This document shows positions 1 to 5,195 of a stretch of 7,630 nucleotides of DNA, in pieces. The translations under genes were made by a program, and so were the position numbers. Source of the stretch: Desulfamplus sp. GTDB taxonomy: Bacteria; Desulfobacterota; Desulfobacteria; Desulfobacterales; Desulfobacteraceae. Each line of letters opens with the position of its first letter. Position 1 is the stretch's first letter. The stretch lies in assembly GCA_015231395.1 (NCBI GenBank), contig JADGBP010000031.1:1-7630 (forward strand), written 5' to 3'. The notes beneath the pieces were generated by a model. That model was not told the DNA's origin. It made no database searches and saw nothing but the letters and a program-made list of their open reading frames with translations.

Positions 1-87
1 AAAGTACAGAATATTGCTCAAGAGCTTTACAGGAACTGTATGAATATCACAAATATTTTTAATTATCAGGGTATTATGGAGAATTGA
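1..87 (+). CDS. Possible 3' end of an upstream gene (partial)
   Basis: From the first base of the window a frame stays open for 28 codons and ends at TGA 85-87. The peptide (KVQNIAQELYRN... ending QGIMEN) matches no family I recognise. The stretch is too short to be distinguished from chance. It is listed because hypD usually lies behind other genes, and this is the only candidate for an upstream neighbour's tail. The first arm of a 12-bp inverted repeat (19-30) falls inside it, which slightly argues against coding. It does not look like the C-terminus of HypC or HypF. Confidence 0.2.
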   Translation, partial: KVQNIAQELYRNCMNITNIFNYQGIMEN

Positions 88-113
88 ACAGCCCTGGGGA
101 AGTAAAGCTCTTG
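19..113. repeat. Widely spaced 12-bp inverted repeat
   Basis: CAAGAGCTTTAC at 19-30 is perfectly complementary to GTAAAGCTCTTG at 102-113, with 71 nt between the arms. The inner side of the left arm continues into TTTACAGGAA (26-35), a 10-mer that also occurs in the right arm of the larger inverted repeat at 3526-3548. The loop is too long for a standard terminator. It may be the remains of a small palindromic element or a structured 3' end. Function unknown. Confidence 0.35.
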
Positions 114-154
114 GGATACTTAAAGTCAATGAGTTAAACAAAAACATTAAATTA

Positions 155-297
155 CCTGATTCTGACTCGCTTTTAGCTGCGTAGTAGCACGGTTTTATTT
201 ACAGTAGGAAAAGTTCAGAGTATCTGTTTGTAATCCGTGAAATCCCATAATTCGTGTCAATCAGTGATTCTGACAATTTACCGATTTTAGAATCAGG
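155..297. repeat. Degenerate short repeats upstream of hypD
   Basis: This non-coding stretch contains several small related repeats. TGATTCTGAC occurs at 157-166 and again at 265-274. CCTGATTCT (155-163) is inverted as AGAATCAGG (289-297). Between them, TAATCCGTGAAATCCCA (231-247) and TAATTCGTGTCAATCAG (248-264) look like adjacent, diverged 17-bp units. I see no gene in 88-363, no good sigma-54 site, and only a weak promoter candidate (TTTACA 198-203, 17-nt spacer, TATCTG 221-226). The region therefore reads as intergenic repeat DNA that probably also holds the hypDE promoter. Confidence 0.35.
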
Positions 298-347
298 ATA
301 GACAAGACAAATTGCTCATGACCATTATGTGTGTTGAATATGATATC

Positions 348-355
348 AAAGGAGA
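348..355 (+). promoter_or_regulatory. Shine-Dalgarno that decides the hypD start
   Basis: AAAGGAGA lies 9 nt (counted from its last G) before the GTG at 364. The longer reading, from GTG 331, would place this motif inside the coding region and has no comparable site upstream of it. This supports translation from 364. Confidence 0.7.
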
Positions 356-363
356 TTTATCCT

Positions 364-1452
364 GTGGCATTAAAATATGTGGATGAATATAGAGATGGAG
401 AGCTTGCAAAAAATTTGATTGTAAGTATCAATGCCCTGGATACAGGCAATCTCAGATTAATGGAAGTGTGCGGCACTCATACCATGTCAATATTCAGGCA
501 TGGTATCAGAAGTGTTTTGCCAGACACTATTAAACTTTTGTCGGGACCTGGATGTCCGGTATGCGTTACTGCCCAGCAGGATATTGACGCTTTTGTTGAT
601 CTTTCCATGCAAGACAATGTGATACTTACTACCTTCGGGGATCTTATCAAAGTGCCAGGAACATTCTCTTCACTTCAGAAAGAGAAGGCAGCAGGAAGGG
701 ATATCAGGATAATCTACTCTGTCTTTGATGCCCTGGATATTTCGGAAGCTAATCCAAAAATGAAGGTGGTTTTCTGTGGCGTAGGATTTGAGACCACCAC
801 ACCCACTGTTGCAGCTTCAATACTCATGGCGGAAAAACGGGGCATTGATAATTTTTTTGTCCATTCAGCCCATAAACTGACACCACCTGCACTTGCTGCG
901 TTAATGCAAACTTCTGGAGTTGATATCAACGGCTTCATTCTTCCTGGTCATGTTTCAGTAATCACCGGAATCCATGGTTATCGGGATGTCTTTGAAAAAT
1001 ATCGTATCCCATCAGTGATTGCCGGATTTGAGCCTGTTGATATCCTCAAAGCCATATTCATGCTGGCAAAACAGAATCAATCTGGTATTCCTTCACTTGA
1101 AAATGGATATGAAAGGGCGGTATCAGAAGATGGTAATACAAAGGCAAGAGAGATCATGAATCAGGTTTTTCAGACTTCTGATACAATATGGCGGGGAATC
1201 GGAGAGATACCTCAAAGCGGCATGAAATTAAAAACAACTTATAACCGGTTTAATGCGCTGGAAAAGTTTCATATTGAGTTAAGAGATAGTCCTGAACCTG
1301 CCGGATGTGCCTGCGGCCAGATTCTGATGGGACTTAAAACACCGGAAGATTGCAGCATGTACGGTAGAAAATGTACTCCTGCCCATCCGGTAGGGCCGTG
1401 CATGGTATCCAGTGAAGGATCATGTGCAGCACATTATAGGTATAAAGGATAA
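364..1452 (+). CDS. hypD: Hydrogenase maturation Fe-S protein HypD
   Basis: HypD is the cytoplasmic [4Fe-4S] scaffold on which, with HypC, the Fe(CN)2CO unit of [NiFe] hydrogenase is assembled from cyanide delivered by HypE. Numbered from GTG 364 (362 aa), the protein shows the opening VDEYR block, the CGTHT motif (C36-T40), GPGCPVC with C64 and C67, the GFETTTPT block, APGHVS-like LPGHVS, and AGFEP. A cysteine-rich C-terminus follows (C315, C317, C330, C337, C346, C354) and includes the conserved MVSSEG. The length fits the family; as I recall, E. coli HypD is 373 aa and begins almost at its VDEYR-equivalent. The frame is open back to GTG 331 (373 aa), but the ribosome binding site and the family N-terminus both favour 364. 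hypE follows after 6 bp, so the two are co-transcribed and probably translationally coupled. No hypC or hypF lies beside it in this window. Family assignment is essentially certain; the start is likely. Confidence 0.97.
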   Translation: MALKYVDEYRDGELAKNLIVSINALDTGNLRLMEVCGTHTMSIFRHGIRSVLPDTIKLLSGPGCPVCVTAQQDIDAFVDLSMQDNVILTTFGDLIKVPGTFSSLQKEKAAGRDIRIIYSVFDALDISEANPKMKVVFCGVGFETTTPTVAASILMAEKRGIDNFFVHSAHKLTPPALAALMQTSGVDINGFILPGHVSVITGIHGYRDVFEKYRIPSVIAGFEPVDILKAIFMLAKQNQSGIPSLENGYERAVSEDGNTKAREIMNQVFQTSDTIWRGIGEIPQSGMKLKTTYNRFNALEKFHIELRDSPEPAGCACGQILMGLKTPEDCSMYGRKCTPAHPVGPCMVSSEGSCAAHYRYKG

Positions 1453-1458
1453 AACAAA

Positions 1459-2616
1459 ATGGATAGTGGTACAAAAATATTACTGGATCATGGCAGCGGT
1501 GGAAAAATTGCACATTCATTGCTAACAGATATGATCCTCCCCCTGTTTGGCAATGATATGCTTTCAAAGCTTGACGATGGTGCACAGATTGATATTGGCA
1601 GTGGAATAAGAGTTGCTTTTTCAACAGATTCCTATGTTGTTGACCCCATATTTTTCCCAGGAGGTAATATTGGAGATCTTGCCATCAACGGCACTGTCAA
1701 TGATATCGCCATGTGTGGAGGAGACCCCAAGTATATCAGTGCTGCCCTGATTCTGGAAGAAGGGTTAGATACTGATGATTTAAGAATAATTCTTGAAAGC
1801 ATGGCAAAAGCTGCACAAAAAGCAGGGGTGCTTGTTGTAACCGGAGATACAAAAGTGGTTCCAAAGGGAAAGGCAGACAAAATTTTCATAAATACATCAG
1901 GTTTTGGAATAATCCCCGCAGGCATAAATATTTCCGGAAACAATGCCCGCCCTGGTGATAAGGTGATTATCAGCGGAACCATTGCTGATCATGGAATTAC
2001 CATATTGAGCAGCAGGGAAGATTTAAAGTTTGATTCTGACATTAAAACAGACAGTGCCGCTCTGAATGGAATGGTTAAAAAAATTCTTGATTCAGCACAG
2101 ATTCCTGACCCTGAGTTTCGGTCAGATTCAAAACATTTAAGATCAGATTCAGGTATTCATATAGATTCAGGTGTTAATGTAAATTCAGGTATTCATGTAG
2201 ATTCAGGTGTTAATGCAAATTCAGGTGTTAATGCAAATTCAGGTGTTCATGTGCTTCGGGATCCCACCAGAGGCGGTGTTGGCACAACACTGAACGAGAT
2301 TGCACAGCAGTCCAATGTGCGTATAAATATTTTTGAAAACGCTCTTCCCATAAAGAACGCTGTTCGCGGGATGTGCGAGCTTTTAGGATTTGATCCGCTT
2401 TATCTTGCCAATGAGGGAAAGCTTCTGGCGGTGGTCTCACCTGAGGATACAAACAGGGTTCTTGAGATTATCCGTAAGGATGAATTTGGAAAGGATGCGG
2501 CAGTAATTGGAGAGGTACTTAACCCTGAACCATGCGGAGTTTTTCTGACTACATCAATAGGAGGTTCAAGAATTGTGGATATGCTGACTGGAGAGCAACT
2601 TCCGAGAATATGCTGA
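1459..2616 (+). CDS. hypE: Hydrogenase maturation protein HypE with an internal repeat insertion
   Basis: HypE is a PurM/AIR-synthase-like ATPase. It accepts a carbamoyl group from HypF on its C-terminal cysteine, dehydrates it to a thiocyanate, and passes cyanide to iron on HypC-HypD. Visible hallmarks in the 385 aa are HGSGGK (11-16), the TDSYVVDP and PGGNIG blocks (56-72), VTGDTKVV (127-134), RDPTRGG (267-273), ANEGK (317-321) and the terminal PRIC with acceptor Cys385. The essential thiol is therefore intact. The protein is about 40-50 residues longer than the usual 330-340. The excess lies in residues about 223-265, where six 6-residue units of the type [DN]-S-G-[IV]-[HN]-[IVA] run up to the RDPTRGG motif. 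This point joins the two halves of the fold, so the insertion may be tolerated as a loop. An AAAGGA ribosome site (1444-1449) overlaps the hypD stop. A duplication-free copy would be a standard HypE. Confidence 0.97.
   Translation: MDSGTKILLDHGSGGKIAHSLLTDMILPLFGNDMLSKLDDGAQIDIGSGIRVAFSTDSYVVDPIFFPGGNIGDLAINGTVNDIAMCGGDPKYISAALILEEGLDTDDLRIILESMAKAAQKAGVLVVTGDTKVVPKGKADKIFINTSGFGIIPAGINISGNNARPGDKVIISGTIADHGITILSSREDLKFDSDIKTDSAALNGMVKKILDSAQIPDPEFRSDSKHLRSDSGIHIDSGVNVNSGIHVDSGVNANSGVNANSGVHVLRDPTRGGVGTTLNEIAQQSNVRINIFENALPIKNAVRGMCELLGFDPLYLANEGKLLAVVSPEDTNRVLEIIRKDEFGKDAAVIGEVLNPEPCGVFLTTSIGGSRIVDMLTGEQLPRIC
2125..2253 (+). repeat. 18-bp in-frame tandem repeat inside hypE (six units plus a degenerate one)
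   Basis: Six contiguous 18-bp units occupy 2146-2253, starting at 2146, 2164, 2182, 2200, 2218 and 2236. Unit 2 reads GATTCAGGTGTTAATGTA. They are preceded by a degenerate 21-bp unit (2125-2145, encoding DSKHLRS). Units differ mainly at three places: GAT or AAT first, ATT or GTT fourth, CAT or AAT fifth. Units 1-2 and 3-4 match as 36-bp pairs, and units 4 and 5 differ only at the first base. That points to growth by successive duplication. The last unit encodes NSGVHV and runs straight into LRDPTRGG, where ordinary HypE proteins have a GIHVLRDPTRGG-like sequence, so the array probably grew from native codons. Confidence 0.9.
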
Positions 2617-2620
2617 TTAC

Positions 2621-2649
2621 TTGACAGTTGTAAAATCTTTTTAAATAAT
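2621..2649 (+). promoter_or_regulatory. Near-consensus sigma-70 promoter for the zinc-ribbon gene
   Basis: TTGACA (2621-2626, six of six consensus) is separated by exactly 17 nt from AATAAT (2644-2649, five of six). It begins 5 bp after the hypE stop and about 115 bp before the next start codon. Transcription would start near 2656 and give a leader of roughly 85 nt. This suggests that the zinc-ribbon gene is expressed independently of hypDE. Confidence 0.6.
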
Positions 2650-2665
2650 AACATAAGGAATATAA

Positions 2666-2711
2666 GAGTTTCAAATAATGAGTTTCAAATCAAAATTTAT
2701 ACGTTTCAAAT
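2666..2711 (+). repeat. Three GTTTCAAAT-containing repeats in a 5' leader
   Basis: GAGTTTCAAAT occurs at 2666-2676 and 2680-2690, and GTTTCAAAT again at 2703-2711. The spacing is 14 and then 21 bp, measured between the GTTTC cores. All lie downstream of the predicted promoter, between the inferred transcription start and the gene start. They could be a repeated operator, an RNA-binding leader, or simple AT-rich duplication. Confidence 0.5.
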
Positions 2712-2741
2712 TTGCAAAAACCATTAGAACCAGGATTATAT

Positions 2742-3437
2742 ATGTCAAAATGCATTAATTGTTCAGCACCGCTTCCATCAAACTCAATAGAATGTGAATA
2801 TTGTGGCAGCCGCAATGATACAGATCTTAAGGGTATTCACCACTTTACCACCCATGAGCCGGAGTCAGACCGTATCTGTCCTAAATGCAATATCAGCCTT
2901 CGGACAATTGATCTTAAAGTACATGGAAAATTTCTCATTCAACGATGCGATCTGTGTCTTGGCCTTTTTTTTGACCCGGGAGAACTTGAAGCTCTTCTTG
3001 ACGCCTCGGTACAGCATGTTTATGCCATTAATCTGAAAAAATTGGACAACATCAATAAAGCCATGACTCCAAGAGAAACTAAAGTGATGTATATTAAATG
3101 TCCTGTCTGCTCAAATCTCATGAACAGGTCAAGTTTCGGGGCAAAAAGCGGTGTGATTGTTGACAGATGCAAAGAACACGGTATTTGGCTCAACGGTGGT
3201 GAACTGCGTCACCTGTTTGAGTGGCGAAAAGCCGGGGGGAAACTTCTCCATGAACAGAGAGAAGCAGAAAAAAAAGAGCTGGAAAAAAAGGAACAGGAGA
3301 GCAAGGCTCTGGAGAGAAACATCTATTCGGAGCAGATTGATCTATCTGGTTACACTATGTCAGGATCACGCTCCCGAAAAGATGATGTTGATATCATCGA
3401 TGTACTCAAGGGAGTCGCGTCATGGCTGCTGCAATAA
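2742..3437 (+). CDS. Multi-zinc-ribbon protein (zf-TFIIB type), function unknown
   Basis: The 231-aa product is built from three small zinc-binding modules. Ribbon 1 has C4/C7 and C18/C21. Ribbon 2 has C46/C49 and C69/C72 with the zf-TFIIB-like RCDLCLGLFFDPGELEAL. Ribbon 3 has C120/C123 and C143/H146 with RCKEHGIWLNGGELRHL, so its last ligand is probably histidine. A charged, probably coiled-coil stretch follows (about 168-193, rich in E and K), then a polar linker and a hydrophobic C-terminal helix (VLKGVASWLLQ) that could contact a membrane or partner. There is no catalytic motif and no signal peptide. I chose ATG 2742 because AGGA precedes it by 6 nt and it opens directly on the first ribbon. 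The frame extends to TTG 2712, but that has no better site. Runs of eight and seven A (3268-3275, 3283-3289) make the coiled-coil region slippage-prone. The 3' neighbours are a convergent SPFH-NfeD pair. Role unknown; nucleic acid or protein binding is a guess. Confidence 0.85.
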   Translation: MSKCINCSAPLPSNSIECEYCGSRNDTDLKGIHHFTTHEPESDRICPKCNISLRTIDLKVHGKFLIQRCDLCLGLFFDPGELEALLDASVQHVYAINLKKLDNINKAMTPRETKVMYIKCPVCSNLMNRSSFGAKSGVIVDRCKEHGIWLNGGELRHLFEWRKAGGKLLHEQREAEKKELEKKEQESKALERNIYSEQIDLSGYTMSGSRSRKDDVDIIDVLKGVASWLLQ

Positions 3438-3465
3438 TTAAGCAATAATCACACAATAATGTAGG

Positions 3466-3548
3466 AATAATAGACTTCCTGTAAAATTCACTTTTTATCC
3501 AGTAAAATCAAGGGTCAAAATCCAGTTTTACAGGAAGTGCCTATTATT
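3466..3548. repeat. Long inverted repeat between convergent genes (bidirectional terminator or MITE-like element)
   Basis: The left arm (3466-3486) contains AATAATAG then ACTTCCTGTAAAA. The right arm (3526-3548) contains the exact complements TTTTACAGGAAGT and CTATTATT, with only GC (3539-3540) unpaired. That makes 21 base pairs around a 39-nt loop. The loop holds a small hairpin (TTTTA 3493-3497 with TAAAA 3503-3507) and two ATCCAGT copies (3497-3503, 3520-3526). It starts 28 nt after the zinc-ribbon stop and 13 nt after the qmcA stop on the other strand, so it could end transcription from both sides. There is no clear U-tract in either direction, and the long arms and large loop are also what a small palindromic mobile repeat would look like. 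Confidence 0.75.
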
Positions 3549-3561
3549 TAACCTGAATTTA

Positions 3562-4491
3562 TCAAGCTCTTTTTTGCCTGACTTCACCAAGAACAGACAT
3601 GGAAGCTGCAACCAATGAAGATATGTCTGCTAAATTCGCTGGAATAATCATGGTGTTGTTCTCTTGTGCCAGTTTGCCGAACTCTGTAATATACTTTTCG
3701 GCAATCCTTAAATTGGCAGCATTCTCTCCTCCGGCAACACGAAGGGCTTCTGCGACTTTTTTTATCCCTTCAGATGTAGCAAGTGCTACAAGCTCAATCT
3801 CCTTTGCCTGACCTATTGCCTCGTTTATGCGTTTCTGTTTTTCACCTTCCGACACCTCGATAGCTTCTTGTTTCAAGCCTTCAGCACGGTTGATGCGAGA
3901 CTGTCTGTCTCCTTCCGAAGTAGCAATTGCCGCCCGTTTTTCCCGCTCCGCCCGCATCTGTTTCTCCATCGCGTCCATTACGCTTTTGGGTGGAGTTATA
4001 TCTTTTATTTCGTATCTGAGTACTTTGACACCCCAGTTTTCAGCGGCTTCATCTATGGCGGCAACCACTTGCTGGTTCAGGGTTTCGCGCTCTTCAAAGG
4101 TTTTATCAAGTTCAATGCGTCCAATGACAGAACGAAGTGATGTCTGTGCAAGCTGACCTGCCGCACGTTTATAGTCATCTATGCCGTATGCCGAGAGTTT
4201 GCTGTCAATAACCTGAATGTAGAGTACCCCGTCCACTGCTACTGAAACATTGTCTCTTGTAATGCACTCCTGTGATGCAATGTCGAGAACCTCCTCTTTA
4301 AGTGAACGTTTGTAAGACACTTTGTCAAAAAAAGGTATCAGGATATGAAAACCTGCACCCAGTGAGTTGCTGTATCTACCGAGACGCTCAATGATAAATT
4401 CTGATCTTTGAGGTACAATCACAGCAGTTTTAAGCAATAGAACAATAATAACCACTGACATAACACCAACCACAATCAATGACTCATTCAT
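3562..4491 (-). CDS. qmcA: SPFH/Band 7 membrane protein, paraslipin (QmcA/YbbK-like)
   Basis: This 309-aa protein has a single N-terminal transmembrane helix (about 4-26) leading into VPQRSEFIIERLGRYSN, the typical entry to the Band 7/SPFH domain (about 23-180). Further family blocks are GAGFHILIPF (45-54), LDIASQECITRDN (69-81), a YKRAAGQLAQTSLRSVIG-type segment (107-124), LDKTFEERETLN (128-139) and WGVKVLRYEIKDITPP (153-168). A long Ala/Glu/Lys-rich coiled coil follows (about 175-255), then a hydrophobic C-terminal segment (about 284-302) used for oligomerisation in this family. Paraslipins form large membrane-bound rings or cages associated with membrane microdomains and quality control. 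AAGGAG stands 6-7 nt before the ATG. It lies 59 bp downstream of nfeD on the same strand, the classic NfeD-SPFH operon. It is too stomatin-like to be HflK or HflC. The paraslipin subtype is likely; the symbol is borrowed from E. coli. Confidence 0.94.
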   Translation of the reverse strand: MNESLIVVGVMSVVIIVLLLKTAVIVPQRSEFIIERLGRYSNSLGAGFHILIPFFDKVSYKRSLKEEVLDIASQECITRDNVSVAVDGVLYIQVIDSKLSAYGIDDYKRAAGQLAQTSLRSVIGRIELDKTFEERETLNQQVVAAIDEAAENWGVKVLRYEIKDITPPKSVMDAMEKQMRAEREKRAAIATSEGDRQSRINRAEGLKQEAIEVSEGEKQKRINEAIGQAKEIELVALATSEGIKKVAEALRVAGGENAANLRIAEKYITEFGKLAQENNTMIIPANLADISSLVAASMSVLGEVRQKRA

Positions 4492-4550
4492 AGTTTTCTC
4501 CTTTTAAAGATACAAATTAATTTTATTATAAACATCAAGATTCACAGCAA

Positions 4551-5006
4551 TTAAATGGCTTTTACTATAAAAGTCAGACCACTCTCCGCAACCTGACGCT
4601 CTATTACAACAGCCTGTCCCTCTTTAATAGTACTTAAATCTGCAGATGTAGCACGCCAGAAACTACCCATAAATTTTATTTCACCGGGAAGTTCCGGAGT
4701 TATTGTTTTTGTTACCACAGCATGTTTTCCAATTTTTGAATTTCCATAGTCGTCATCCAGATTGTCGATAACCTTTCCCCTAAAAATTTTCAAGCTGTAT
4801 TTCCGCAACGTAAACAGCAGTACCAGTGATGATACAAGAAAGATTGATGTCTGTACTGTGAGACTGATATCAAAGAGCCATGCGGATAATGCCGCGATAA
4901 AACATCCTCCAGCAAAGAAAATCACAATAAACCCTGGCAGTACAAGTTCTGCAATTAAACAAATAACCCCTGCAAAGAACCACATTAATGCTACTGAAAT
5001 ATCCAT
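4551..5006 (-). CDS. NfeD-family membrane protein (YbbJ-like)
   Basis: The 151-aa product has two or three closely packed hydrophobic segments (about 7-25, 26-45 and 51-67), then a basic stretch and a soluble C-terminal domain (about 92-150). That domain has the NfeD OB-fold pattern: K-G-HAVVT, then LPGEIKFMGSFWRATS (106-121), then IKEGQAVVIERQVAESGLTFIV. This is the short NfeD form, without the N-terminal ClpP-like protease domain of long NfeD proteins. NfeD partners SPFH proteins in membrane microdomains, and the SPFH gene follows on the same strand 59 bp downstream, so a physical partnership is expected. An AAGGAG site (complement of 5016-5021) sits 9 nt before the ATG. It is the first gene of its operon and diverges from kbl. 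Confidence 0.93.
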   Translation of the reverse strand: MDISVALMWFFAGVICLIAELVLPGFIVIFFAGGCFIAALSAWLFDISLTVQTSIFLVSSLVLLFTLRKYSLKIFRGKVIDNLDDDYGNSKIGKHAVVTKTITPELPGEIKFMGSFWRATSADLSTIKEGQAVVIERQVAESGLTFIVKAI

Positions 5007-5195
5007 ATCTCGATTCTCCTTGTTTGAGTTTTTTGCAAACTCCTGATATGAGAGATTCTATAAATTTCTGATTTTCATGCTCTGAAGTGGTTAAAACCCG
5101 AACATGAATGTTTAACTCAGTAATAACCCAATAAAACAGAAATTTCTACTTTAATTTATCGTATAGGAATTTCATCATTTAATGAGGAGAAAAAT
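5007..5195. promoter_or_regulatory. Divergent intergenic region between nfeD and kbl
   Basis: This 189-bp region must hold promoters for nfeD-qmcA (leftward) and kbl-tdh (rightward). Visible dyads are GAGTTT/AAACTC (5026-5042, 5-nt loop), AACATGAATGTT (5101-5112, an operator-like palindrome with a 2-nt centre) nested in GTTAAA/TTTAAC (5090-5095 and 5111-5116), and AAATTTCTG/CAGAAATTT (5062-5070 and 5137-5145). On the minus strand, TATAGA (complement of 5054-5059) is a possible -10 for nfeD. No box pair reaches good consensus. A strong GAGGAG ribosome site (5184-5189) serves kbl. Confidence 0.4.

Noticed and set aside
185..200. Possible sigma-54 promoter upstream of hypD (TAGCACGGTTTTATTT)
   Set aside because: It lacks the GG and GC cores required in the -24 and -12 elements, so only a superficial resemblance remains.
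1334..1624. Minus-strand reading frame across the hypD-hypE junction
   Set aside because: It lies opposite two well-conserved genes, has no ribosome site, and its peptide shows no family features.
2146..2253. CRISPR-like array (regular repeats)
   Set aside because: Units are contiguous 18-mers with no spacers and are translated in frame within hypE.
2712..2741. Upstream TTG start for the zinc-ribbon gene
   Set aside because: The ten extra residues carry no family feature, and ATG 2742 has AGGA at good spacing and opens directly on the first CxxC.
3827..4156. Plus-strand reading frames opposite the SPFH gene
   Set aside because: Serine-, alanine- and phenylalanine-rich peptides typical of the antisense of a coiled-coil coding region; the minus-strand gene is unmistakable.
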